Assembly: GCF_900162815.1 (NCBI RefSeq)
Contig: NZ_FUGD01000055.1
Span: 1 to 64,000, forward strand
Direction of reading: 5' to 3'
Length of the DNA: 64,000 nt
Source of the DNA: Psychrobacter pasteurii
Lineage (GTDB): Bacteria > Pseudomonadota > Gammaproteobacteria > Pseudomonadales > Moraxellaceae
Part shown: piece by piece, positions 44,577 through 55,582 of the stretch
Layout: each line of letters opens with the position of its first letter
How positions within the stretch are numbered: the first letter of the stretch is position 1
The notes under the pieces: generated by a model
Databases searched by the model: none
What the model saw: only the letters and a program-made list of their open reading frames with translations
Told to the model about the DNA's origin: nothing
Program-made: the position numbers and the translations under genes

Positions 44577-45830
44577 TTAACTTAGCAGACCCAATAGCTG
44601 GGCCATAAACAATAGCGCAACCGCACCTAAGAATATCAGGCCCGAAATACTGTAAACCGTCATCGCTGTAGATAGCTTCTTGTGACTCTTAACCAGGGAG
44701 TAGTTTAACCAGCCGTATACTGGGGCTAAGACAAATGCCGAGATCATGGCAAATTGCAGCATCATGCCCAGCTGACCTTTGAAGAAGGTGATTAGAATAA
44801 ACCCGCCCAATGCTGAAAAAGTAGTCCACCAAAAGATAGATTTTTGAGAGGCTTCATTAGGGTTGTTATTAATCAGACGCATGCCTTCAGCAATCGAACG
44901 ACCATAACCGTCAGCACACGCAATGATGGTGCCAAACATCACCATAAACGCCACAAAAGAGACCAAGTACTTAGACCAATCGCCAATGGTTGCGGTATAC
45001 ATGTTCATCAGCTGAGTAATGTAGGCACCACCTTGGGTCTGAATTTCAGTACCTGAGCCATACTGAACGAACACACCAAGGGCTAAAAACAGAATGGCCA
45101 AAATAGCACTTGAGATATAACCGGCATTAAAGTCGATCAAACCTTGTCTGTGCGTGGTGTGGTCCGTCTTCACTTTTTCTTTGGTCCACATAGACGTCAT
45201 AGCAGCAAACTCAAGTGGTGCTGGCATCCAGCCCATTAGTGCGACAATGAAACCCAGTGAGGCCATATTCCAAGGTGATATTGCCACAAAGTCTGTCGCT
45301 ATTTCAGTGGGGTTACGTGCTGCAATAAATACTGCCAAAATGGTGCTGATAATAAGTGCGGCCATGATCCATTTGTTAAAACGGTCTAGCACCTTGTAAT
45401 GCCCCATTACCAAGAATAACCAAGAGACACTCATAACAATAAACGACAACGTTGTCATAGATAGGCTTAAACTTTCTGGAAGCATAAAGCCTAAGATGAC
45501 TGTAGCTAATAAGGCAACGGCACCAACGCTGATTAGTGCAGACGCTAATAACAAGATCGTATATAGCCAAAGATACACACGCGATTTTTTAGCATAACCG
45601 GCAATAAGAGATTCGCCCGTGTCATACACATAATCGGTACTAAATCTAAAGAAGGGATATTTAAAGAAGTTGGCAAGAACAATCATAACGGCCAGCTGCC
45701 AACCATATATCGCACCCGCTTGGGTTGATGAAATAAGGTGAGAGCCGCCAACTGCGCCCGTTGCTAATAGGATACCTGGCCCAAAAATACGCCAGTTTAG
45801 CTTCCCGTGATTTGGAGATGCTGTGCTCAT
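44577..45830 (-). CDS. Nramp-fold transporter without the DPGN motif (copy 2)
   Basis: A 417-residue paralogue of the protein at 43146-44411, with the same changed motifs (GPGILLATGAVGGSHLISSTQAGA in helix 1, MGWMPAPLEFAAM in helix 6). Differences are spread along the protein, so this is an old tandem duplication. AGAGGTCTTT precedes the ATG. It is the first gene of the pair, transcribed away from the aldehyde dehydrogenase gene. The region between the pair (44412-44576) shows no terminator. Confidence 0.85.
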   Translation of the reverse strand: MSTASPNHGKLNWRIFGPGILLATGAVGGSHLISSTQAGAIYGWQLAVMIVLANFFKYPFFRFSTDYVYDTGESLIAGYAKKSRVYLWLYTILLLASALISVGAVALLATVILGFMLPESLSLSMTTLSFIVMSVSWLFLVMGHYKVLDRFNKWIMAALIISTILAVFIAARNPTEIATDFVAISPWNMASLGFIVALMGWMPAPLEFAAMTSMWTKEKVKTDHTTHRQGLIDFNAGYISSAILAILFLALGVFVQYGSGTEIQTQGGAYITQLMNMYTATIGDWSKYLVSFVAFMVMFGTIIACADGYGRSIAEGMRLINNNPNEASQKSIFWWTTFSALGGFILITFFKGQLGMMLQFAMISAFVLAPVYGWLNYSLVKSHKKLSTAMTVYSISGLIFLGAVALLFMAQLLGLLS

Positions 45831-46323
45831 AAAGACCTCTAATGAGTAGTTGTAATGGGAGTTTGGCTGACCAGATATACAATAAAATTAAAAGATAGCT
45901 GTGCTGTCAGTTCATAAAAGCTGAATATACTATCACGTATATTATTCAGACCAATCACAATTTGCTATGTGTCGACTGCCTTTTAGTTATGGGTGTTCAG
46001 CAAAAATCACACACTTGAATAGCCAAGCTAAAGGCTGTCTTAAGACACCGTACAGTCAAATAAAATCCATTTAAATGAAAAGCTTAACTTCCTTTTAAAA
46101 CTGCCTGTGCATATGAGCATCAATAGGCTTATATAACCCAGTCATCTGCAATAAAATAATACCATAACTAATAATTATCAATATGACTAGCACTGCATAC
46201 TATTCGGAACTTTTACTTGGCTTGATTAGTCAGTACGATGGAGCGAGTGCGCAACGGAAATTGCGCCTTAGTAAGGGCTTTAAAATCTAAAGCATAATAA
46301 ATAATGAGAACAAGGAGCGTTAC
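45831..46323. promoter_or_regulatory. 493-base divergent regulatory region
   Basis: The region between the Nramp-like gene and the aldehyde dehydrogenase gene. It holds an imperfect dyad at 45921-45949 (CTGAATATAC and GTATATTATTCAG around TATCAC), a candidate operator, and a GCGCAA / TTGCGC hairpin at about 46250-46267. I see no gene here. Roles are inferred from position. Confidence 0.4.
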
Positions 46324-47850
46324 ATGCTATACCAAACCCCGAATACCGAGAACAGCTTGGTAAAATTCCGCGAAAAATATGACAACTTTATTGGCGGAGA
46401 ATGGGTTGCTCCCGTTGATGGTGAGTATTTCGAAAATACCAGTCCAGTTGATGGTAAAGTCATTTGCCAAGTCGCTCGCTCAAAAGCGGCTGATATCGAA
46501 AAAGCACTAGATGCTGCTCATGCTGCTAAAGATGCTTGGGGTAAAACCAGTGTCACTGAGCGCTCAAATATTTTGCTTAAAATGGCTGACAAGATGGAAG
46601 AGCATCTTGAGCAAATCGCTGTGGCCGAGTGTTATGAAAACGGTAAGCCCGTTCGCGAAACCTTAGCGGCAGATATTCCTTTAGCGGTTGATCATCTGCG
46701 TTATTTTGCTGGTGCGATTCGTGCACAAGAGGGCGGAATTAGCCAAATTGATGACGATACCGTTGCTTATCACTTCCATGAGCCTCTAGGGGTGGTGGGT
46801 CAGATTATCCCTTGGAACTTCCCACTACTAATGGCAATTTGGAAAATTGCCCCTGCGTTAGCTGCCGGTAACTGTATTGTATTAAAACCTGCTGAGCAGA
46901 CGCCAGCGTCTATCTTATATATGCTAGAGACTATTGGTATTGCTGATCTTCTACCAAAAGGCGTACTAAATATTGTTAATGGTTTTGGTGTTGAGGCCGG
47001 CAAGCCACTAGCATCCAACCCACGTATCAGCAAAGTTGCGTTCACCGGTGAAACCACAACTGGTCGCCTGATTATGCAATACGCCAGTGAAAACATTATC
47101 CCAGTTACGCTAGAGCTTGGTGGTAAAAGCCCAAACATCTTCTTTGCCGATGTGATGGATGAAGATGATGATTTCTTAGATAAGGCAGTTGAAGGCCTTG
47201 TGATGTTTGCGCTTAACCAAGGTGAGGTATGTACTTGTCCATCACGTGCTTTAGTTCATGAGAGTATCTATGATGAGTTTATCAAGCGCTGTATTGAGCG
47301 TGTCAATGCCATTAAGCTTGGTAATCCACTTGATACAGAAACTATGGTTGGGGCACAAGCCAGCTCAGATCAGCTAGAGAAAATCCTATCTTACTTAGAT
47401 ATTGGTAAAAAAGAAGGCGCGAAAGTACTGGTTGGTGGTGAGCAAGATCAGCGTGATGATGAGACCAAAGGCGGTTATTACGTGAAGCCGACCATTTTTG
47501 AGGGCACTAACGACATGCGTATTTTCCAAGAAGAGATTTTTGGACCGGTATTGTCAGTGACGACCTTCAAAGATGACGAAGAAGCAATGCAAATTGCTAA
47601 CGATACACTTTATGGTCTAGGTGCTGGTATTTGGACACGTAATGTTCATAAAGCCTACCGCTTTGGCCGTGGTATTCAAGCCGGCCGCGTATGGACCAAC
47701 TGCTACCACGTGTACCCAGCTCACTCAGCATTCGGCGGCTATAAGCAATCCGGTATTGGCCGTGAAAACCATTTAATGATGCTAGATCATTATCAGCAAA
47801 CCAAAAACATGCTGGTGTCGTATAGCACCAAAGCGATGGGCTTTTTCTAA
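46324..47850 (+). CDS. NAD-dependent aldehyde dehydrogenase (ExaC/AldB type)
   Basis: A 508-residue aldehyde dehydrogenase. Catalytic residues are visible: Asn in [11 protein letters not shown], Glu in [13 protein letters not shown] and Cys in [14 protein letters not shown]. The EVCTCPSR wording and the ending are those of acetaldehyde dehydrogenases of the ExaC/AldB group. AAGGAGCG precedes the ATG. It is followed by adhP and a DUF779 gene, a usual arrangement: together adhP and this enzyme would oxidise ethanol via acetaldehyde to acetate. A hairpin at 47901 separates it from adhP. Confidence 0.93.
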   Translation: MLYQTPNTENSLVKFREKYDNFIGGEWVAPVDGEYFENTSPVDGKVICQVARSKAADIEKALDAAHAAKDAWGKTSVTERSNILLKMADKMEEHLEQIAVAECYENGKPVRETLAADIPLAVDHLRYFAGAIRAQEGGISQIDDDTVAYHFHEPLGVVGQIIPWNFPLLMAIWKIAPALAAGNCIVLKPAEQTPASILYMLETIGIADLLPKGVLNIVNGFGVEAGKPLASNPRISKVAFTGETTTGRLIMQYASENIIPVTLELGGKSPNIFFADVMDEDDDFLDKAVEGLVMFALNQGEVCTCPSRALVHESIYDEFIKRCIERVNAIKLGNPLDTETMVGAQASSDQLEKILSYLDIGKKEGAKVLVGGEQDQRDDETKGGYYVKPTIFEGTNDMRIFQEEIFGPVLSVTTFKDDEEAMQIANDTLYGLGAGIWTRNVHKAYRFGRGIQAGRVWTNCYHVYPAHSAFGGYKQSGIGRENHLMMLDHYQQTKNMLVSYSTKAMGFF

Positions 47851-47900
47851 ACTAGCTGTAAGTTCTAAAGTAAGTGGTAAGTACTAAGTAAGTGACAAAC

Positions 47901-47932
47901 TGCTTTACAGATTAGTCTGTAAAGCACCTTTT
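47901..47932 (+). terminator. hairpin between aldehyde dehydrogenase and adhP
   Basis: TGCTTTACAGA and TCTGTAAAGCA arms with a TTAG loop, followed by CCTTTT. The T run is weak, so it may act as an mRNA stabiliser or partial terminator. Confidence 0.55.
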
Positions 47933-47979
47933 AATACCAAGCGTGATTAATACGTTATGCATTTACAAGGAGAAGCAAT

Positions 47980-49008
47980 ATGTCTAATAAAATGAAAGCA
48001 GCTGTTTTACATGAGTTCAAACAGCCATTACAGATTGAAGAAGTTGATATCCCAACCGCGGGCCCTGGTCAGATTGTTGTAAAAATGGAAGCATCAGGCG
48101 TTTGTCATACCGATCTTCATGCAGTCGAAGGTGATTGGCCAGTTAAACCCAATCCGCCGTTTATTCCAGGTCACGAAGGGGTAGGTATTATTACCGAAGT
48201 AGGTGATAACGTTCATCATGTTAAAAAAGGCGACCGCGTTGGTGTGCCATGGCTGTACTCGGCTTGCGGGCATTGTACTCACTGTTTAGGTGGCTGGGAG
48301 ACGCTTTGTGAAAAACAAGAAAACTCTGGCTACTCAGTAAACGGTAGTTTTTCAGAGTATGTGCTAGCAGACGCCAACTACGTCGGTATTATCCCTGAAG
48401 GTGTCGACTCTGTTGAAATCGCTCCTGTGTTATGTGCCGGTGTCACCGTATATAAAGGTCTTAAGATGACGGATACCAAACCAGGCGATTGGGTGGTGAT
48501 ATCTGGTATTGGCGGACTGGGACATATGGCAGTTCAATACGCGATTGCTATGGGGTTAAACGTTGCAGCGGTAGATATTGATGATGAGAAACTAGACTTC
48601 GCTAAACGACTGGGCGCAAAAGTGACCGTTAATGCCAAAAACACCGACCCAGGTGAGTATCTACAACAAGAGATTGGCGGTGCACATGGTGCTTTAGTTA
48701 CCGCAGTTTCTGCTAAAGCATTTGATCAAGCGCAAGCTATGCTACGCCGCGGCGGTACATTGGTTTGTAATGGTCTGCCTACTGGCGATTTCCCAGTTTC
48801 TATTTTTGATACGGTTCTAAATGGTATTACCATTAGAGGCTCAATTGTAGGTACGCGTTTGGACTTACAAGAATCACTGGATATGGCAGCTGCAGGTAAG
48901 GTGAAAGCAACCGTAGCTGCTGAGCCGCTTGAAAATATTAACGATATTTTTGATCGTATGCGTGAGGGTAAGATCGAGGGTCGAATTGTTATTGATTACT
49001 CCAAGTAG
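47980..49008 (+). CDS. adhP: zinc-dependent alcohol dehydrogenase
   Basis: A 342-residue medium-chain alcohol dehydrogenase of the AdhP type. Catalytic zinc ligands lie in [15 protein letters not shown] and GHEGVG; structural zinc Cys residues lie in [15 protein letters not shown]; the NAD site is [13 protein letters not shown]. It oxidises primary alcohols such as ethanol. AAGGAGAAG precedes the ATG. It is placed between the aldehyde dehydrogenase and the DUF779 gene, which supports an ethanol oxidation unit. Confidence 0.95.
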   Translation: MSNKMKAAVLHEFKQPLQIEEVDIPTAGPGQIVVKMEASGVCHTDLHAVEGDWPVKPNPPFIPGHEGVGIITEVGDNVHHVKKGDRVGVPWLYSACGHCTHCLGGWETLCEKQENSGYSVNGSFSEYVLADANYVGIIPEGVDSVEIAPVLCAGVTVYKGLKMTDTKPGDWVVISGIGGLGHMAVQYAIAMGLNVAAVDIDDEKLDFAKRLGAKVTVNAKNTDPGEYLQQEIGGAHGALVTAVSAKAFDQAQAMLRRGGTLVCNGLPTGDFPVSIFDTVLNGITIRGSIVGTRLDLQESLDMAAAGKVKATVAAEPLENINDIFDRMREGKIEGRIVIDYSK

Positions 49009-49030
49009 CGTTTAGCATTCATTAGAGGCA

Positions 49031-49060
49031 TGATTTATTAGCACTTATACTAATAAATCA
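49031..49060 (+). other. stem-loop after adhP
   Basis: TGATTTATTAG and CTAATAAATCA arms (11 base pairs, 8-base loop) without a T run. Probably a 3' stabilising structure. Confidence 0.5.
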
Positions 49061-49072
49061 TCACAACAATAG

Positions 49073-49134
49073 GCCGTATCGTTTTATCGCACTGTCATTC
49101 GTTGCATGCGTATAAAGCGATATGGCTTTTTTTA
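49073..49134 (+). terminator. terminator-like hairpin in front of the DUF779 gene
   Basis: Arms 49073-49087 and 49111-49125 pair over 15 bases when G-U pairs are allowed, and are followed by TTTTTTT. The hairpin ends only 17 bases before the DUF779 start codon, so it may end adhP transcripts or act as an attenuator. Confidence 0.6.
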
Positions 49135-49150
49135 TCAAAAGGATATTGAT

Positions 49151-49477
49151 ATGAAAGTAGACGCAACCCAAGCAGCACTAGAGCTTATAGAGCTTTTAAA
49201 GTCTAAGCATGGCGAATTAATGTTTCATCAATCAGGAGGATGCTGTGATGGCAGCTCACCCATGTGCTATCCGCTAGGAGAGTTTAAGGTCGGTGGGCAG
49301 GATATTTTAGTCGGTGAAATTGGCGGTTGTCCTTTTTACATGGGCAAAGCACAACATGAATTATGGCAGCATACTGACCTGACCATCGATGTAGTTAATG
49401 GCCGTGGTGCCAGTTTCTCTCTAGAGATACCAGAGGGCAAACGATTTATTGTGCGCTCTGAGATTTGTGAGCGATAA
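49151..49477 (+). CDS. DUF779 protein
   Basis: A 108-residue protein with the DUF779 signature: FHQSGGCCDGSSPMCYP near residue 26 and GCPFYM near 60, Cys-rich segments that could bind metal. It is habitually encoded next to aldehyde dehydrogenases, as here. I chose the ATG at 49151 because AAGGATATTG is upstream; the open frame reaches 49106 through the hairpin. No enzymatic role is established. Confidence 0.88.
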   Translation: MKVDATQAALELIELLKSKHGELMFHQSGGCCDGSSPMCYPLGEFKVGGQDILVGEIGGCPFYMGKAQHELWQHTDLTIDVVNGRGASFSLEIPEGKRFIVRSEICER

Positions 49478-49669
49478 ATATTGTTTAGTTGCCGATATTG
49501 ACTGCTGCTTGTCGTTATTTGGTATTGTTTTAAGACGATATAAATTCAGATTAAAACGATAATGAACGCATCGTTTTTATTAACTCATTGCTTAGCCTTA
49601 TCTATTTTCATACTATGAATGTTGAATAAAATCACTTTATAACCTAAACCACTCGTTAAGGATGACGAT

Positions 49670-50821
49670 ATGACTATAGAACCTTTCAAAAGTAACTGGG
49701 CAACTGAAGAACATGAAATGGTATACGACAGTGCCTTAAAGATGTTCAAAAGCTGGGAAGAAAAAGACGAGCAATGGCGTGAAGATGGCAAAATCGCCCG
49801 TACCGCTTGGAATGAAGCCGGTGAGATGGGCTTTTTATGTGCTTCAGTACCAGAGCAGTATGGCGGCGGCGGTGGCGACTTTGGTCATGAGGCCATGTTG
49901 CTATTGGCACAAGCTCAAGCCAACCAATCAGGTTTTGGCGGGCAAGTTCACTCAGGTATTGTCGCCCCTTATATCCTCAAGCACGGCACAGAAGAACAAA
50001 AGAAAAAATGGCTTCCAAAAATGGCCTCAGGCGAATATGTCGCTGCCATTGCCATGACTGAACCCACCACAGGCTCTGACCTGCAAAATATCAAAACCTA
50101 CGCCGTAAAAGACGGTGATGACTACATCATTAACGGCTCAAAAACCTTTATCACCAATGGCCAACACGCCAACTTAATTGTACTGGCCTGCAAAACAGAC
50201 CGTGAATTGGGTGCAAAAGGCGTATCACTTATCGTGGTCGAAACAGATGGGTTAGAGGGCTTTGAGCGTGGCCGAAATTTAGACAAAGTCGGTATGAGCT
50301 CGCAAGATACCTCAGAGCTGTTTTTTAGCAATGTGCGTGTGCCACAATCCAACCTATTAGGCGACACAGAAGGCCTGGGCTTTATCCAAATGATGCAAGA
50401 GCTGCCACGTGAGCGCTTAATCATTGCTATTAGCGGTGTCGGTGCCATGAAACTTGCCATTGAGCTCACCCTCGATTACGTCAAACAACGTGAAGCATTC
50501 GGCAAACCTATTTGGAGTTTCCAAAATACCCGCTTTAAGTTAGCCGAATGTCAGGCCGATTACTTAGCTGCCAAGAGTCTGTGTGATTCAGCCATTAGCG
50601 CCTTAATGGACGATACGTTAACCGCGGCACAAGCCTCACTGATTAAATACTGGGTCACTGAAAAGCAGTGCAAAGTTATTGATGAGTGCTTACAGTTATT
50701 TGGCGGCTATGGGTACATGAAAGAATATCCAATCGCTCGTTTGTTTGCCGATGCGCGCGTGCAGAAGATTTACGGCGGCACTAACGAGATTATGAAAGAG
50801 CTGGCCTCACGCTATATGTAG
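49670..50821 (+). CDS. acyl-CoA dehydrogenase
   Basis: A 383-residue FAD-dependent acyl-CoA dehydrogenase. Signatures are AIAMTEPTTGSDLQNIKT (FAD site), FITNGQHANLIVL, and the C-terminal QLFGGYGYMKEYPIARLFADARVQKIYGGTNEIMKEL with the catalytic Glu in TNEI. It carries out the first step of beta-oxidation. TAAGGATGA precedes the ATG. It heads the run acyl-CoA dehydrogenase, thiolase, multifunctional protein and AMACR-like gene, all on the plus strand with gaps of 159 and 119 bases and a final overlap. Confidence 0.95.
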   Translation: MTIEPFKSNWATEEHEMVYDSALKMFKSWEEKDEQWREDGKIARTAWNEAGEMGFLCASVPEQYGGGGGDFGHEAMLLLAQAQANQSGFGGQVHSGIVAPYILKHGTEEQKKKWLPKMASGEYVAAIAMTEPTTGSDLQNIKTYAVKDGDDYIINGSKTFITNGQHANLIVLACKTDRELGAKGVSLIVVETDGLEGFERGRNLDKVGMSSQDTSELFFSNVRVPQSNLLGDTEGLGFIQMMQELPRERLIIAISGVGAMKLAIELTLDYVKQREAFGKPIWSFQNTRFKLAECQADYLAAKSLCDSAISALMDDTLTAAQASLIKYWVTEKQCKVIDECLQLFGGYGYMKEYPIARLFADARVQKIYGGTNEIMKELASRYM

Positions 50822-50980
50822 TCTTTATCAAACAAGCTTTATATTTAATTATAGTGTTTATAGTAGCTTGAACATTATCATCGAAACATTAAATGGATTT
50901 ACTGTTTAAATAAACCCTAATGCATTGATTGATCTATTTAAAGTGGTCAGTGTATTAGGGAAAGTAATAAAGGGATTTTT

Positions 50981-52189
50981 ATGACGCAAGTTGCCTATAT
51001 TTATGATGCCATTCGTACGCCTCGTGGCAGGGGTAAAAAGGATGGCTCACTTCACCAAGCCAGCCCGATTTGGCTGGTCCGCACCTTATTAAAAGAAATG
51101 CAGCAGCGCCACAATTTAGATACCAGTTTGGTAGATGACGTGGTGCTTGGCTGTGTCACACCTGTGGGCGAACAAGGCTCGGATATTGCGCGTATTGCGG
51201 TCATTGATGCTGGCTGGCATCAAAGTGTGGCTGGCGTGACCTTGTCTCGTTTTTGCGCCTCGGGTCTTGAGTCAATCAACTTAGCAGCCACCAAAGTTAT
51301 GTCCGGTATGGAGGATATGGTGGTGGCAGGCGGCGTGGAGTCTATGAGCCGCGTTGCTATGGGCTCAGATGGCGGTGCTTGGTATATGGATCCCAGAGTC
51401 AATGACGTCACCCAGTATGTGCCTCAAGGTATTGGCGCAGATACCATTGCGACACTGCGTGGCTTTAGCCGAACGGATGTGGATGCTTTTGCGGCTGAAT
51501 CTCATAGACGAGCGGCCAATGCGTGGGAGAAGGGATATTACGATAACTCGGTTGTGCCTGTGACCGACTTAAATGGCATGCTGTTGCTCGATAAAGACGA
51601 AACCATTCGCCCTAATACCTCTGTTGAAACCTTAGCAAAATTAAATCCCTCATTTGCCAAGCTGGGCGCTATGGGCTTTGATAGCGTTATTTTGGATAAA
51701 TACACCACCATCGAGCGTGTTAACCATGTGCATCATGCCGGCAACTCATCAGGTATTGTGGATGGTTCAGCGCTGTGTCTGGTGGGTAATAAATCAGCTG
51801 GTGAGAAAGCCGGTTTAAAACCTCGGGCTAAGATTACCATGGCTTCTGTGATAGGTTCAGAGCCGACAATTATGCTAACAGGTCCAACACCTGCCTGCCA
51901 AAAGGCGCTTGCTAAGGCAGGCATGACTCCAGACGATATTGACCTATGGGAGATTAACGAGGCCTTTGCGTCTATTCCGATGAATACCGCTGCCGATTTA
52001 AACGTTGATTTGGATAAAGTAAACGTCAATGGCGGCGCCATTGCAATGGGACATCCACTGGGTGCAACCGGTGCCATGCTATTAACTACCGTACTAGATG
52101 AGCTTGAGCGTCGTGACTTAAATACAGCGATGATTACGCTTTGTGTTGGTGGTGGTATGGGTATTGCGACCATTATCGAGCGTGTTTAA
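50981..52189 (+). CDS. acetyl-CoA C-acyltransferase (thiolase)
   Basis: A 402-residue thiolase. The nucleophilic Cys is in [15 protein letters not shown] (about residue 92), the His in [15 protein letters not shown] (about 356) and the second Cys in [12 protein letters not shown] (about 387). It completes beta-oxidation by thiolytic cleavage. It lies between the acyl-CoA dehydrogenase and the multifunctional protein in the same direction, and AAAGGGATTTTT precedes the ATG. Confidence 0.95.
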   Translation: MTQVAYIYDAIRTPRGRGKKDGSLHQASPIWLVRTLLKEMQQRHNLDTSLVDDVVLGCVTPVGEQGSDIARIAVIDAGWHQSVAGVTLSRFCASGLESINLAATKVMSGMEDMVVAGGVESMSRVAMGSDGGAWYMDPRVNDVTQYVPQGIGADTIATLRGFSRTDVDAFAAESHRRAANAWEKGYYDNSVVPVTDLNGMLLLDKDETIRPNTSVETLAKLNPSFAKLGAMGFDSVILDKYTTIERVNHVHHAGNSSGIVDGSALCLVGNKSAGEKAGLKPRAKITMASVIGSEPTIMLTGPTPACQKALAKAGMTPDDIDLWEINEAFASIPMNTAADLNVDLDKVNVNGGAIAMGHPLGATGAMLLTTVLDELERRDLNTAMITLCVGGGMGIATIIERV

Positions 52190-52308
52190 CGGCCATTATT
52201 GAACGCTTTCAACTGCAGTAGTCAGCCACTAGCTAATCACTCTCATTTTTCTTAAATGTGATGAGATAGCACAAGATACGGATAACAGTAAAAATATAGG
52301 GATATACC

Positions 52309-54519
52309 ATGAGCACAAGTAGCACAATGGCTATTAATAAATTATCAGATTTTTCAGCCCCTCATTTTTCAACTGAGTTAGACGACGGTATTGTCACCGT
52401 TACTATTGATCAGACCGACCGAAAAATGAACGTCATTGGTGATGGCTTTAATGAAGCCTTTGCTGCCTTAACCGATGCCTTTATTACCGATGAAGAAGCC
52501 AAAGGCTTAATCTTAACCTCAGGCAAGTCCACTTTTGTGGTGGGTGCCGATATTGATAGATTGTCAGAGGTGGAAACCGCAGAGCAGGCATTTGATTTGG
52601 TAGAGGATTTAAAGCACAGTCTGCGCAAATTAGAAACAGCAAACAAACCCGTTGTGGCCGCCATAACCGGTACCGCATTAGGCGGCGGGTTAGAGCTTGC
52701 GTTAGCCTGTCATCATCGTATTGCTATCGATTCATCCAAAACGCAGCTTGGACTGCCCGAAGTTAAGCTTGGCCTTTTGCCAGGGGGTGGCGGTACCCAA
52801 AGATTACCGCGTCTTATCGGTATTCAAAAAGCCGTCGAGCTAATGACTCAAGGCAAAGCACTGCGTCCGAAGCAAGCATTAGAAGCCGGTCTAATTGATG
52901 CCCTAGCAACAGACAAAGCTGATTTAATTGACCAAGCCAAGCAGTGGATTAAAGACCATCCTGAGGCTCGCCAGCCATGGGACAATAAAGGCTTTAAAAT
53001 CCCTGATGGTAACAGCACTCATCCAAAGTCGGTGCAAGTATTGTCTGTAGCGCCTGCCATGGCCAATCAAAAATCCCATGGCAATTATCCTGCAGTCACT
53101 CATATCTTATCGAGCGTGTTTGAAGGATGTCTGACTGATATTGATAATGGTCTTGAGATTGAATCGCGTTATTTTGCAGCGTGTGTATTGTCACCTGAAT
53201 CCAAAAATATGATTAATACCTTATGGACTCAGCTCAATAGTATTAAAAAGGGACAATCTCGACCTGCAGGTTTTGAGCGCAATAAGATCTCTAAAGTAGG
53301 GATACTCGGTGCTGGCATGATGGGCGCAGGCATTGCATACGTCGCTGCTAAGGCTGGCATTGAGGTGGTGCTATTAGACAGCAGCTTGGAGAATGCTGAA
53401 AAAGGAAAAGGTTACTCAACTAAGCTGTTAGATAAAGCCATTAGTCGTGGCCGCTCAGCAGACGCTAAAAAACAAGCTTTATTAGCGCTTATTCAACCAA
53501 CCACCAGTTATGAGGATCTTAAAGACTGCGAGCTGGTTATAGAAGCAGTATTTGAAGACATTAAAGTAAAAGCTGAGTGTACTGCTCAAGCTGAGGCAGT
53601 GATTGCTGATTCCGCTTTATATGCATCAAATACCTCAACATTACCTATTACTAGCTTAGCAAAGGCCAGTAAGCGACCCAATCAATTTATCGGATTACAC
53701 TTTTTCTCACCTGTCGATAAGATGCCATTGGTAGAAATCATCGTCGGCGAGCAAACAGATGAGGCTACATTGGCTAAAGCCTTTGATTTTGTCACCCAAA
53801 TTGGGAAAACACCCATAGTGGTTAATGACAGTCGCGGATTTTATACCTCTCGTGTCTTTGGCACCTATGTCTCAGAGGGCATCGCCATGCTCAGCGAGGG
53901 CGTGCATCCTCGCAGTATTGAAGTGGCAGGCTTAAAAGCGGGTATGCCTATGCCGCCTTTGGCACTACAAGATGAGGTTTCTTTAAGTTTATCATTAAAG
54001 GTTAGAGAGCAAGCACAACAGGCATTAGAAGCAGAAGGAAAATCCTTAAATGAGCATCCTGCACATGCTGTGATTAAAAAGATGGTCAATGAGTTTGGTC
54101 GTGAAGGAAAAAAAACAAGTAAAGGGTTTTATGACTATCTTGAAGGCAGTGACAAGCACTTATGGCCTGAGCTAACCACCCATTATCCTGTTAGTGACAA
54201 TCAACCTGAGCAACAAGAGCTGATAGATCGCCTGCTATATATTCAAGCCAATGAATCTGCAAAATGCTATGAAGAAAACGTGGTACGTTCGGTAGCTGAT
54301 GCCAATGTGGGTTCACTGTTTGGTTGGGGGTTTGCGCCAAATCATGGTGGCACGCTGCAATTTATTAATTCAGTCGGTGTTGAGCATTTTGTTCAGCACT
54401 CTCGAGAGCTTGCGGAAGCTTATGGTGAACGATTTGCACCTGCCAAGATTTTAGTCGATATGGCAGAGTCTGGTAAAACTTTTGGTGATGTAGTTGGTGG
54501 TGGAGAGAGTCATGACTAA
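52309..54519 (+). CDS. multifunctional enoyl-CoA hydratase / 3-hydroxyacyl-CoA dehydrogenase (FadB/FadJ type)
   Basis: A 736-residue fusion. Residues about 20-205 are the crotonase domain, with [19 protein letters not shown] and [22 protein letters not shown] containing the two catalytic Glu residues. Residues about 325-505 are the NAD-binding domain ([49 protein letters not shown]). The C-terminal dehydrogenase domain follows ([33 protein letters not shown]). It catalyses the hydration and NAD-linked oxidation steps. Its stop overlaps the start of the AMACR-like gene by 8 bases, so the two are translationally coupled. Confidence 0.95.
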   Translation: MSTSSTMAINKLSDFSAPHFSTELDDGIVTVTIDQTDRKMNVIGDGFNEAFAALTDAFITDEEAKGLILTSGKSTFVVGADIDRLSEVETAEQAFDLVEDLKHSLRKLETANKPVVAAITGTALGGGLELALACHHRIAIDSSKTQLGLPEVKLGLLPGGGGTQRLPRLIGIQKAVELMTQGKALRPKQALEAGLIDALATDKADLIDQAKQWIKDHPEARQPWDNKGFKIPDGNSTHPKSVQVLSVAPAMANQKSHGNYPAVTHILSSVFEGCLTDIDNGLEIESRYFAACVLSPESKNMINTLWTQLNSIKKGQSRPAGFERNKISKVGILGAGMMGAGIAYVAAKAGIEVVLLDSSLENAEKGKGYSTKLLDKAISRGRSADAKKQALLALIQPTTSYEDLKDCELVIEAVFEDIKVKAECTAQAEAVIADSALYASNTSTLPITSLAKASKRPNQFIGLHFFSPVDKMPLVEIIVGEQTDEATLAKAFDFVTQIGKTPIVVNDSRGFYTSRVFGTYVSEGIAMLSEGVHPRSIEVAGLKAGMPMPPLALQDEVSLSLSLKVREQAQQALEAEGKSLNEHPAHAVIKKMVNEFGREGKKTSKGFYDYLEGSDKHLWPELTTHYPVSDNQPEQQELIDRLLYIQANESAKCYEENVVRSVADANVGSLFGWGFAPNHGGTLQFINSVGVEHFVQHSRELAEAYGERFAPAKILVDMAESGKTFGDVVGGGESHD

Positions 54520-55582
54520 TACATTGTTAACTCAAATGGCTGACTGCTTAACTGATATTAAAGTGGTTGATTTAACCCGTAATCTACCTGGACCTTTTGC
54601 TACTCGATTATTGGCTGATTTGGGCGCAGAGATTATCAAGATTGAGCCATTACAAGGCGATCCAGCTCGTGCTTTTGGAGATATATTCAGCTCGCTTAAC
54701 CATGGCAAACAGTGCATCAAGATTGATTTTCGTAGCCGGGAGGGCCTCGAGTTGATTAAACAACATCTCAAAGATGCCGATGTCATGCTGGATAGCTTTC
54801 GCCCCGGTGTGCTTGATGCAATTGGGCTAAGGAGCGATGTTTTACAAGCACTGAACCCTAAATTGGTTATGGTCTCAATTACCGGTTATGGCTTCGCTGA
54901 TGGAGAGCACATCACTCACGACTGGAGCCAAAAGGCAGGGCATGACATTAACTTTATGGCGATGAGCGGTGTACTTGATCAATTAAAGACCGCAGAGGGC
55001 GGGCAATCTATGCCCAACGTACAGTTTGCTGATTTGGCAGGTGGTAGTGATACCGCGATTATTGCACTACTCGCTGCTGTACTGTCTGCCAGAGCAACCG
55101 GTAAAGGCCGTCATATCAATGTCAGTATGACGCACAGCTTATATCATCATCTGGTTATGCCTAAGGCCACTGGCAAGCTCATTGAACAAATGACCGGTGA
55201 AACCCCAAAGCCGCAGCATGACTTTTTAGGCGGTGTACTGCCATGTTACCGGTTATACAAAACGTCAGATAATCGCTATATGGCTGTCGGCTCACTTGAG
55301 CTTAAGTTTTGGCAAGAGCTATGTGATGTGTTGGAGTTACCTAAGCTTAAAGAAGTGCATTGGCAACTTGGCGTATTACCTAGCATGCCGGCGAGTATCG
55401 AGGCTATTAAAACTGTCACGGCAACCTTTGCTAGCCAGCCTTTAGCCCATTGGCAACAAGTGTTTAATGATACGGATGTGTGTGTCACCCCTGTATTGAC
55501 GTTAGCTGAGGCTGAGGCGCATCCTTTGTTTGCACATCAAGATGAGTATAAAGCGACGGCAGGCTGGCAGGTGGTTGGGTAA
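54512..55582 (+). CDS. CaiB/BaiF CoA-transferase family, alpha-methylacyl-CoA racemase-like
   Basis: A 356-residue class III CoA-transferase fold protein. DLTRNLPGPFATRLLADLGAEIIKIEP is the family N-terminus; LDSFRPGVLDAIGL and GHDINFMAMSGVLDQL are the wording of alpha-methylacyl-CoA racemases, which convert (2R)- to (2S)-methyl-branched acyl-CoA. I chose the ATG at 54512 because GGAGAG is upstream and it overlaps the previous stop; the frame is open from 54494. Coupling to beta-oxidation genes suggests use of methyl-branched acids, whose breakdown gives propionyl-CoA. Confidence 0.85.
   Translation: MTNTLLTQMADCLTDIKVVDLTRNLPGPFATRLLADLGAEIIKIEPLQGDPARAFGDIFSSLNHGKQCIKIDFRSREGLELIKQHLKDADVMLDSFRPGVLDAIGLRSDVLQALNPKLVMVSITGYGFADGEHITHDWSQKAGHDINFMAMSGVLDQLKTAEGGQSMPNVQFADLAGGSDTAIIALLAAVLSARATGKGRHINVSMTHSLYHHLVMPKATGKLIEQMTGETPKPQHDFLGGVLPCYRLYKTSDNRYMAVGSLELKFWQELCDVLELPKLKEVHWQLGVLPSMPASIEAIKTVTATFASQPLAHWQQVFNDTDVCVTPVLTLAEAEAHPLFAHQDEYKATAGWQVVG

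Noticed and set aside
46200-46270. Sigma-54 promoter before the aldehyde dehydrogenase gene
   Set aside because: No GG-N10-GC element with correct spacing could be found.
51733-52173. Long open frame antisense to the thiolase gene
   Set aside because: Serine/proline-rich shadow of a conserved enzyme gene, with no independent coding evidence.
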